Source: an uncultured Alloprevotella sp.
GTDB lineage: Bacteria > Bacteroidota > Bacteroidia > Bacteroidales > Bacteroidaceae
DNA length: 64,000 nucleotides
NCBI GenBank assembly: GCA_944322095.1
Contig: CALUNU010000002.1
Span: forward strand, 62,001 to 126,000
Direction: 5' to 3'
In this document: positions 1 to 6,662 of the stretch, piece after piece
Layout of the letters: each line of letters opens with the position of its first letter
Position numbering within the stretch: position 1 is the first letter of the stretch
Notes under the pieces: model-generated
The model's input: only the letters and a program-made list of their open reading frames with translations
What the model was told of the DNA's origin: nothing
The model's database searches: none
Program-made: the position numbers and the translations under genes

Positions 1-1096
1 CGGGGTGGAAGATGCAGATGAGGTCGGCCAGCAGGCGGTCGGGGTGGAAGGGCGTTTCCTCGTAGAAGGGCACGCGCAGCGTGTTGCAGCCGTAGATGCG
101 CCGTTGCTGCCACGGGCGGAAGCGGCGGTAGGGGCCATAGTCGGCCGCCAGCGAGGCATAGGTGGGGTCGGCCGCGGCTCCATATTTGAGCAGCCACACG
201 TCGGCGTCGTGGCCGCGGGCAAACACTGTTTCGAACGAGAGTTGGAGCGAGCCGCTGCCGGGCATGTCGGCAAAGACGTAGCGCGCCCCCGCGTCGGCGA
301 AGAGGCGGCCCATCGTGCTCTCCCCTCCGGGCACAAACCACACCGCGCCCTCTTTACGGTCAACGAGCAGGGTGGGCTTCGGCTTGGCGCCTTCCGCGCG
401 GCGTGCCAGGGCGCGGTAGCGGCCGGCCACGGCGGCATAGAGCGAGTCGGCCCGCTCGGGGCAGCCCAGCAGCAGACCGTAGAAGCGCATCCACTCGGCG
501 CGGCCCAGCGCCGACGTCTCCATGTAGTCGGCACATTCCACGAGCGGCACGCCCATCTGTTCCAGCGCGCCGTAGCCCGCGTTTTCAAAGGGCGACACCA
601 GGATGGCGTCGGGCCGCGCCGCCGCCAGGCGTTCGGCGTCGGGCTTCATGCTCGAGCCGGCGTCGGCCGTGTGCCCCTCGGCCACGGCCTTGCGCACCAG
701 GGGGTGGAGCGTATAGTCGACGTCGGCCACGGCGGCCAGCGCGTCGCCCCGCCCCAGGTCGAAGAGCAGGGCGGCATGCACGCCCGAGAGCGAGGCCACG
801 CGGCGCAGCGGCGTGCGCAGCAGGGTGCCCTCGGGCAGGTGGGGCGGCACGGCGCTGTCGCGCGGCACGAGCACGTAGCGGCGCAGCGTGCGCCCCGCGT
901 GCCACGGGTCGGCCACCTCGGCCAGCGTGTAGCCCCGCCCGCGCTCCACGTGCAGCAGCGAGGCCTCGGCAAAGGCCACCGTGTCGGTGCCTGCGGCGGC
1001 CGCAGGCGTGCGTCGGCCGCAGGCAGCCGTCAGTGCGAGCATCAGGGCCGCCCACAGCAGCGCCGCGGCGGCCGAGAGGCGTGAGGCATGTTTCAT
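1..1096 (-). CDS. Periplasmic metal-chelate (cobalamin/siderophore type) ABC transporter binding lipoprotein, 3' end cut by the window
   Basis: The frame is open from an ATG at 1096 to the window edge, about 365 codons, and is partial. The N-terminus has a hydrophobic signal ending in a lipobox-like LTAAC, so it is probably a lipoprotein. Motifs fit the class III solute-binding fold (BtuF/FepB type): a 'RRVASLSGVHAALLFDLG' first strand-helix, 'LVRKAVAEGHTADAGSSMKPDAERLAAARPD' style helix before 'AILVSPFE', and 'VPLVECADYMETSALGRAEW', which is the usual 'VPVV...Y.E..PLGRAEWIK' segment of iron-siderophore binding proteins. Family knowledge suggests it delivers a chelate to a permease and ATPase that should lie beyond the left edge. 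Its ATG overlaps the asparaginase stop (ATGA), so the two are translationally coupled. The exact substrate is not readable. Confidence 0.8.
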   Translation of the reverse strand, partial: MKHASRLSAAAALLWAALMLALTAACGRRTPAAAAGTDTVAFAEASLLHVERGRGYTLAEVADPWHAGRTLRRYVLVPRDSAVPPHLPEGTLLRTPLRRVASLSGVHAALLFDLGRGDALAAVADVDYTLHPLVRKAVAEGHTADAGSSMKPDAERLAAARPDAILVSPFENAGYGALEQMGVPLVECADYMETSALGRAEWMRFYGLLLGCPERADSLYAAVAGRYRALARRAEGAKPKPTLLVDRKEGAVWFVPGGESTMGRLFADAGARYVFADMPGSGSLQLSFETVFARGHDADVWLLKYGAAADPTYASLAADYGPYRRFRPWQQRRIYGCNTLRVPFYEETPFHPDRLLADLICIFHP

Positions 1097-2154
1097 CGTT
1101 CGGAGAAAAAGGAGTTGTCCACCGTCACTTCGCCCGCGATGCTCGTGTTCATCAGGCGGCGTATGGTGTCGTTGTCGTAGCCGTGGCCCAGCAGAAACAT
1201 GAGCTTCGTCACCATGCTTTCCAGCGTGCTGTCGTATCCGTTGAGCACGCCTGCCTGCAAGAGCAGCAGCCCTGTTTTATAGCGTTGCATCTCGACGGTG
1301 CCTTTGGAGCATTGCGTGTTGTTTACCAGCACGACGCCGCGTTCGCCCAGTTGGCGCAGTTTGTCGATGAGCCAGGGCTTTTGCGGGGCGTTGCCCGAGC
1401 CGAAGGTTTTCAGGATGATGGCTTTCAGGTTGCGTATGCTCAGCAGTGTGTCGACGATTTCCTCGCGTATGCCCGGGAAGAGCGTGAGAATCATCACGTG
1501 CGTGTCCATCAGAAAGTGTGGCTTGAAGGGGCGCGTCGGGTCGGGGCGGCGGATGAGGTGCGAGGCGTATTTGATGTGGATGCCCGCTTGTGCCAATGCG
1601 GGGTGGTTGTGCGAGCGGAAAGCGTTGAAGCCTTCGGCGTTGATTTTCGTCGTGCGGTTGCCGCGCAGCAGCTGGTTCTCGAAAAAGATGCACACTTCGG
1701 GTACCATGGGGCGGCCTTCGTCGTCGCGTGCGGCGGCAATCTCTATGCTTGTCAACAGGTTTTCCTTTCCGTCGGTGCGGAGCTGTCCGATGGGGAGCTG
1801 CGAGCCCGTGATGATGACGGGTTTCCCCAAGTTTTCGAGCATGAAGCTCAGCGCCGAGGCCGTGTACGACATCGTGTCCGTGCCGTGCAGGATGACGAAG
1901 CCGTCATAGCTGTCGTAGTTGTCGGCCACGATGCGTGCCATCTTCACCCAATAGGCCGGTTCCATGTCGCTCGAATCGATGGGCGGGTCGAACGTGATGG
2001 CGTCAATGTGGTAGTTGAAGCGGCGGAGCTCGGGTACGTGATGGCGGAAGTGGGCCAGGTCAAAGTTTTCGAGGGCCCCCGTCTCGGGGTCCTCAATCAT
2101 GCCGATGGTTCCGCCTGTATATATGATAAGGATGGAGGGTACGGAGCTTTCCAT
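1093..2154 (-). CDS. ansA: Type I L-asparaginase
   Basis: This 353-aa protein should hydrolyse L-asparagine to aspartate and ammonia in the cytoplasm. It starts with the asparaginase signature 'IIYTGGTIGM', where the first Thr (about residue 13) is the nucleophile, and carries the second signature 'ILHGTDTMSYTASALSF' near residue 90 with the catalytic Thr-Asp pair. 'ITGSQLPIGQLRTDGKENL' is also typical. No signal peptide is seen, which fits the cytoplasmic type I enzyme rather than the periplasmic type II. The stop codon overlaps the start of the downstream binding lipoprotein by 4 nt. Length and motif spacing match the family, so the assignment is secure. Confidence 0.95.
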   Translation of the reverse strand: MESSVPSILIIYTGGTIGMIEDPETGALENFDLAHFRHHVPELRRFNYHIDAITFDPPIDSSDMEPAYWVKMARIVADNYDSYDGFVILHGTDTMSYTASALSFMLENLGKPVIITGSQLPIGQLRTDGKENLLTSIEIAAARDDEGRPMVPEVCIFFENQLLRGNRTTKINAEGFNAFRSHNHPALAQAGIHIKYASHLIRRPDPTRPFKPHFLMDTHVMILTLFPGIREEIVDTLLSIRNLKAIILKTFGSGNAPQKPWLIDKLRQLGERGVVLVNNTQCSKGTVEMQRYKTGLLLLQAGVLNGYDSTLESMVTKLMFLLGHGYDNDTIRRLMNTSIAGEVTVDNSFFSER

Positions 2155-2256
2155 GATGCAAAATTAGCGTTTGCCGGCCGAAGCGGCAAGGTTTCGGCCG
2201 GCTTTTCGGCCCGCGGGGCAGCGGTGCCGGGCGTGCCGCCGGCGGTGGCGCGGCCC

Positions 2257-2943
2257 TCAGCTGCGAGGTGCACCGCTGGCGCCGGGCCCGCTCTTCATGC
2301 GGGCGCACATTTCGCGGAAGCGCAGCTGCGAGGGCGTGTCGGCCAGTCGCTCCCACGGCGGAAACGAGCGGTCGAACGCTGCGACGAGCTGCGGGTCGAC
2401 GTTGTAGATGGGGTCTTCGACGTAGCGGCCCGCGGCACCGTCGAGCGCGCCGGGGCGCAGCGGGCACGCTTGCAGGGCGTCGAAATAGAGGTTGCCGGCC
2501 GTGCGTATGCCGAAGCGTTCGGCCGGCAGGTAGCCCGCCCGGACGTAGAAGGCAGGGTCGCCGCAGAGCAGGATGGCGCGGTGGCCCCCGGCGGCAGCCT
2601 CGCGGCGCACCCTTTCGAGCAGGCTGCGCCCGATGCCCCGGCCCCACAGCGCGGGGCTCACGCCGATGGGCCCCAGCGTGAGCGTGTCGAGGCGCCGCCC
2701 GTCGTCGGTCTCGATGTGCGAGGCGAGCACGGCCACGGCCCCCACGATGCGGCCCTCCGCCTCGGCCACGAAGGCCAGCGAGGGCACGTAGCGGGGCGAG
2801 CTGCGCATGACGTGCAGCAGGTAGTGCTCGCTGCATCCCGGTTCGTAGCGGTTCCAAAAGGCGTCTCTCATCACGGCCTCCGATGCCCGGTAGTCGGCCG
2901 GCCGTTCGCGGCGTATGTCGATGGGCGTCATGTAGGGTAGCAT
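2257..2943 (-). CDS. GNAT family N-acetyltransferase
   Basis: A 228-aa protein with a GCN5-related acetyltransferase fold. The acetyl-CoA binding motif A is visible as 'LGPIGVSPALWGRGIGRSLL' (Q/RxxGxG/A form: RGIGRS), preceded by 'VGAVAVLASHIETDDG' and followed by 'FYVRAGYLPAERFGI', the usual 'FYxxxGF' beta-bulge. This subfamily (predicted N-acetyltransferase YhbS-like) acetylates small molecules of unknown identity. The start at 2943 (MLPYMTP) could alternatively be the ATG at 2931. It lies just downstream of two or three tandemly duplicated promoter-like boxes. No partner gene indicates a substrate. Confidence 0.88.
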   Translation of the reverse strand: MLPYMTPIDIRRERPADYRASEAVMRDAFWNRYEPGCSEHYLLHVMRSSPRYVPSLAFVAEAEGRIVGAVAVLASHIETDDGRRLDTLTLGPIGVSPALWGRGIGRSLLERVRREAAAGGHRAILLCGDPAFYVRAGYLPAERFGIRTAGNLYFDALQACPLRPGALDGAAGRYVEDPIYNVDPQLVAAFDRSFPPWERLADTPSQLRFREMCARMKSGPGASGAPRS

Positions 2944-2958
2944 GCGTTGTTTACGGTG

Positions 2959-3134
2959 CAAATATAGTGAAAGGTGAGAGACAAGGCGGGGGAAAGCTCG
3001 CTTTTTCCCGCCTTGCCCGAACCGCATCCTATCTTCGTGTAACAAATATAGTGAAAGGTGAGAGACAAGGCGGGGGAAAGCTCGCTTTTTCCCGCCTTGC
3101 CCGAACCGCATCCTGTCTTCGTGTAACAAATGTA
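2959..3134 (-). repeat. 84-bp tandem direct repeat, each unit with a -7 box and a hairpin
   Basis: Two 84-bp units (2959-3042 and 3043-3126) differ by a single A/G change near 3030/3114, and a third partial unit begins at 3127. Each unit contains an inverted repeat (arms AAGGCGGG and CCCGCCTT around a short AAAGC..GCTTT stem). On the minus strand each begins with a Bacteroidota -7 hexamer-like box: TATATTTG at 2966-2959 and 3050-3043, TACATTTG at 3134-3127. The block therefore looks like a tandem duplication of a promoter plus hairpin leader feeding the GNAT gene. The hairpin may also terminate the barrel gene upstream. Confidence 0.85.
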
Positions 3135-3212
3135 GGCAAAAACCGCCCCGCGGCCGCCTCCGCGCCGTCTGTTTTGCGCTGCCGGCGTGCGGGGCGGCCG
3201 CGGGGCCGGCCC

Positions 3213-5513
3213 TCAGTCGCCCACGATGCCCGTCCAGTGGGTCTTGTCGACGCCAGCCTGGCCGAAGTTGTGCTTTTTGCCGAAGGTGACGTTCCACGTC
3301 AGGCGCACGACGAAGCGGTTGCGCGCATGGTTCGTCTCCGTCCACGAGCGCGAGCGGTAGGCCGCGCCCCGGTCGGCGTAGTTCCACGTGCGCATGCGCC
3401 ACGGGCATTCCCAGGCTGCCATGATGTTGAGCCCGCCGTGTGCGTATCCTGCCATGAGCTGCATCCACGCGGGGTTGTGCTTCACGTCGGCCTCGCTCGT
3501 GCGTATCGTGTGGGCGCTCCGGGCCTGGATGCCTGCCGTCCAGCCTTTTTTCATGAACGTCAGGCGTGCCGAGCCTGTGAAGGACGAGCCATGCCCGCCG
3601 CCCGGGCCGGTGACGATGCTGCGCGTCCACTGCCCGTTTACGCCCGCGTTGAGGCAGCCGAAGAAGCGTTTCGAATAGCCCACCGAGGCCGATATCATGT
3701 GCCACGTCGTGGCGTCGTCGGGCATGTGGACGAAGCGCGTCGCCCCGCCGGCGCTTTCGGCCAGCGTGGTGTAGGTCACGTTGTGGCGCGTGCGGCTGTA
3801 GCAGGCGCGGGCCGTGATGTAGCCGCCCCCGAGGGCGTGCGACAGCTGGTCGTCCACTTCGAACGTCTCGGTGTAGCGCAGGGCGGGGTTGCCGCGCTGC
3901 CATTCCAGCTCGTTGAGCTGTTGCTCCACGGCCGAGAGGGAGCTCAGCGGCAGGCCGCCGCTGTATTTGGAAAACGAGAGCAGGTTGTAGCCTTTCGAGC
4001 CGAACGAATATTGCGCTTGCAGCATCGGCCGGTGGTGCACCTTGCCGCGGTGGCCCATGTCGGTCTGGCGGTCGTAGCTGTACATGACGCCATACTGCAC
4101 CATGAACCACCATTGCTTCACCGTCACCGAGGCAAACACCAGGTTCTGCGTCAGCCACTGCTCGCTCTCGGAGCGCGGGGCCGAATAGCCCGCATAGTCG
4201 ATGTCGGAGCGGTCCATGCCGTTCCAGCTCATGGCGCCCAGCTGCCACGGGCCCAGCTGCCGGTCGTATTGCAGGATGAACTGCGCCGAATGGTAGTTCT
4301 CGCGGGCGCGGCTGTCGAGGGCAAAGGGCGTGCCGTCGGCATGGAGCGTGCGGTTCTGCTGCCGCCGGTTGTTGTGGGTGTGGGCATAGCGGGCCTCGAC
4401 GGTGAAGACGTTGCCCCGCCCGTCGCCAAAGCGGTAGAAGGCCTCGGCCGTGGGCGACGTGCCGCGTCGGCGCGTCGTGGCCTCCACGTCTGCGGCGGCG
4501 CCCGTGCGCAGGTCGGTCTCGGTGTAGCGGTCGGCGGCGGTGGAGCGCTGATACGACAGGCCTGCGCCCAGGTGCAGCTGGTGATGGCCCTTTTTCAGGT
4601 TATACGTGAGCGTGGCTCCCGGCTGCAGGCTGCGCGTGGGGCTCCACCGGCCCTCCCTGAGCCGCCCGAACCAGCCGGCCCCGTCGTCGGCGTTGAACCA
4701 GTCGGAGCGGTCGTTGCGCACCTCCTGGTTGGTGAACGAGCCGGGGTCGACCGCGAGCGACCATTCGGAGCGCCCCGCGGCCAGCTGGACGTAGGCCATA
4801 TATTGGCCCGAGCGGCCGCGGTCTTGCGTGACGTCGATGCCCACGCGCCCGCCGCTGCGCCGCTCGCGCAGGATGAAGTTGACGACGGTTTTCTTCCCGG
4901 CGAACTCGCCCTGCGGGTTTTCGTGCAGTTCCACGCGCGCCACGTTGCGTGGGTTGAGCATTTTCACCTCGCGGTCGGTGGCCGGGCGGTTGTCGATGTA
5001 GAAGCTCACGGCCTCGCCGTAGCGTTTCGTCTCGCCCGAAAACACGTCCACCTCGATGTTCGGCAGGTTCAGGCGCGACGTCAGCGTGTAGCCGTCGGCG
5101 GCATACTTGCGGTCGTCGGCCGAGGGATAGACCGTCAGGACGTCCCGCTCGTAGGCCGACCGCTTGCCCTGCACCACGGCCTCGCCCAGCTGCGTGGTGG
5201 CCGCCAGGCGCACGTCGCCCACGTCGGTGCGGCGCTCCACGCCGCGCACGGAGAGCTCGCGGCTCTCGCGGCCCACCATCGAGACGAGCAGGCGGTAGTT
5301 GCCCCCGTCGAGGTTGTCGAAGGCAAAGCGCCCGTCGGCGTCAGTGGCCGTGCCTGCCACGTTCACCGTGTCGGCGAGCAGGCGCACGGCCGCCCCGGCG
5401 AGCGGACGGCCCGCCTCGTCGCAGACGCGCCCTACGATTTCGCCCCGCTGCGCCCGGGCGTGAAGTGCGGCGAGGAGCAAAAAGAATATAAAAAGGAAGA
5501 TGCGTTGTTTCAT
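3213..5513 (-). CDS. TonB-dependent receptor-like outer membrane beta-barrel protein with N-terminal carboxypeptidase-regulatory domain
   Basis: A 766-aa outer membrane protein. From the ATG at 5513 there is a clear signal peptide (MKQRIFLFIFFLLLAALHARAQ style), then a CarboxypepD-regulatory-like domain at about residues 23-110 ('GRVCDEAGRPLAGAAVRLL', 'TDADGRFAFDNL'), a plug-like segment ('FYIDNRPATDREVKMLNPRNVARVEL'), and a long aromatic beta-barrel. The family is the Bacteroidota outer membrane beta-barrel group related to SusC but shorter, with no SusD-like gene beside it. The ligand is unknown. It follows a 43-aa ORF by 51 nt and probably shares the promoter at 5803-5833. An upstream in-frame ATG at 5555 would place extra charged residues before the signal and is less likely. 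Confidence 0.85.
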   Translation of the reverse strand: MKQRIFLFIFFLLLAALHARAQRGEIVGRVCDEAGRPLAGAAVRLLADTVNVAGTATDADGRFAFDNLDGGNYRLLVSMVGRESRELSVRGVERRTDVGDVRLAATTQLGEAVVQGKRSAYERDVLTVYPSADDRKYAADGYTLTSRLNLPNIEVDVFSGETKRYGEAVSFYIDNRPATDREVKMLNPRNVARVELHENPQGEFAGKKTVVNFILRERRSGGRVGIDVTQDRGRSGQYMAYVQLAAGRSEWSLAVDPGSFTNQEVRNDRSDWFNADDGAGWFGRLREGRWSPTRSLQPGATLTYNLKKGHHQLHLGAGLSYQRSTAADRYTETDLRTGAAADVEATTRRRGTSPTAEAFYRFGDGRGNVFTVEARYAHTHNNRRQQNRTLHADGTPFALDSRARENYHSAQFILQYDRQLGPWQLGAMSWNGMDRSDIDYAGYSAPRSESEQWLTQNLVFASVTVKQWWFMVQYGVMYSYDRQTDMGHRGKVHHRPMLQAQYSFGSKGYNLLSFSKYSGGLPLSSLSAVEQQLNELEWQRGNPALRYTETFEVDDQLSHALGGGYITARACYSRTRHNVTYTTLAESAGGATRFVHMPDDATTWHMISASVGYSKRFFGCLNAGVNGQWTRSIVTGPGGGHGSSFTGSARLTFMKKGWTAGIQARSAHTIRTSEADVKHNPAWMQLMAGYAHGGLNIMAAWECPWRMRTWNYADRGAAYRSRSWTETNHARNRFVVRLTWNVTFGKKHNFGQAGVDKTHWTGIVGD

Positions 5514-5564
5514 GGCATGTCGTTTTTTTGTGCAGTGGATGGGAGAGGGATGCATGGCGTCTTT

Positions 5565-5696
5565 TTATGAGAAAAGGCCGCTGAGGCCACTGGCCCCGAC
5601 GCCTCGCACGAGCAGGGTGGCGTTTGCTTCGTTCACTAACTCTGCCTCGTGGAATACGACGAGGTCTTGCAGTTTTTTCGCTTCTTTCGTTTTCAT
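5565..5696 (-). CDS. 43-aa peptide of unknown function upstream of the beta-barrel gene
   Basis: The frame runs ATG 5696 to TAA 5565 and encodes a peptide starting MKTKEAKKLQDLVV and ending VGASGLSGLFS. It has a basic, helical N-terminal half and a Gly/Ser-rich tail, with no Cys and no signal peptide. It is the first frame after a strong promoter (5803-5833) and is 51 nt from the barrel gene. Its layout (charged leader-like start, short glycine-rich end) resembles Bacteroidales natural-product precursor peptides, but there is no double-glycine motif and no maturase nearby, so that is only a possibility. It could equally be a leader ORF. Confidence 0.5.
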   Translation of the reverse strand: MKTKEAKKLQDLVVFHEAELVNEANATLLVRGVGASGLSGLFS

Positions 5697-5802
5697 GATA
5701 AGCGGATGTTAAAAGTTAGACATGCGTCTCAACGCTTTGAGACTGGGTTGTTGGTTGCTTCCCTGTGGACGGGAAACTGCTATCCGGCCTATGTGAACGG
5801 GG

Positions 5803-5833
5803 CAAATATAGGCATTCGTTAGAAACGGACAAA
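5803..5833 (-). promoter_or_regulatory. Bacteroidota-type promoter for the 43-aa peptide and barrel gene
   Basis: On the minus strand TTTG (5833-5830), a 19-nt spacer and TATATTTG (5810-5803) match the Bacteroides primary sigma consensus. Initiation would be near 5797, giving a leader of about 100 nt to the peptide ORF. Confidence 0.75.
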
Positions 5834-6097
5834 GAAAAAGTTTCTTTTTTTACGTTTTCGGGCGAAAGCACCGCAGCCCGGCACGGTTGGGGCGCGCGGC
5901 GCATCGGGCGGCGGCCGTCGGCCGTCGGCAGGCAGGCGCGGGGCAGGCGACCGCGGGCTTCTGCCGGCCGCCGCATCGGAAAAACAGAACAGCCCGTGCG
6001 GGCGTTATTTCTGCGCGCGGCCTGCCCCGGGGGCGTGCAGGCCGCTCACGGCGCCTTTGTGCGGGTCCGGCGGCGCGGGCCGGGAGGTTCGCGCGTT

Positions 6098-6151
6098 TCC
6101 ATGGGATGAAAATGGATTTCCAAGGGATGAAACGGCGTTTCCACGGGCTGT
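6098..6151 (+). repeat. 21-bp iteron block (copy R4) in the intergenic region before the CoA-disulfide reductase fusion
   Basis: Three direct units start at 6098, 6119 and 6140: TCCATGGGATG, TCCAAGGGATG and TCCACGGGCTG cores, exactly 21 bp apart. The same 21-bp period and core occur at four other intergenic sites in this window (17098, 29837, 35896, 43647). Further right, 6375-6396 holds a TTTTTCACAACAAAACATAACG-like stretch that is also present in inverted orientation near 16855-16880. The rest of 5834-6597 holds no supportable gene, only short antisense frames. Confidence 0.8.
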
Positions 6152-6597
6152 TTGCGCTGCAAAGTGGCCTGCAAACGGGGGCGAAATGGCTTGAAAACGG
6201 TGCGGAAAGGGCGGAAAAGGGCGTTTTTTCGCGTTAATGTAAGCAAAACGAGGCCCCGCGGCCCCTTTTCCGCCCCCCTGCGTTTTGGTCTGTTGGGAGC
6301 GAAAGAGCGCGCCGCGGGACGAAAGCCGCTTTTCGTTTGGCACGTTTCGGGCGGAAAAGGGGCGCGGCGGGTGCTTTTTCACAACAAAACATAACGGCGC
6401 GGCGGGCCCGCGGGGCAAAATGGCGGCATTTCAGCTTCGTTAACACCTCTTTCGTGCCCGCCGGCGGACGTTTTTTTCTGTCCGCATCGGAAAAATTGAC
6501 CAACCGGCCGCGGGGCCGCGGGCGCGGGTCATGGGGCCGTCAGCAGGGGCGGGGCGCGGGGCGCGAGGGGCCGCCGTCCTTAAAAAAGCTGAAAGCA

Positions 6598-6629
6598 TTT
6601 GCGCGTTCCAAGGCTTGTTTATACATTTG
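6598..6629 (+). promoter_or_regulatory. Promoter of the CoA-disulfide reductase fusion
   Basis: TTTG (6598-6601), a 20-nt spacer and TACATTTG (6622-6629) fit the Bacteroidota consensus, 34 nt before the start codon at 6663. Confidence 0.75.
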
Positions 6630-6662
6630 CAAATGTTTCCACAGGAAAATAATCAGCACAAA

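Noticed and set aside
403..2940. Very long plus-strand open frame (845 codons) across asparaginase and neighbours
   Set aside because: It is antisense to three well supported minus-strand genes, is Arg/Pro/Ala-rich and shows no domain. This is a normal side effect of G+C-rich coding DNA.
2944..4248. Extension of the GNAT frame far upstream to 4248
   Set aside because: Produced because the 84-bp repeats are open in that frame; it is antisense-phase to the barrel gene and even repeats a peptide twice.
6005..6503. Cluster of Arg/Lys-rich frames between 6.0 and 6.5 kb
   Set aside because: They lie over the iteron block and other intergenic repeats on both strands; no start context or domain.
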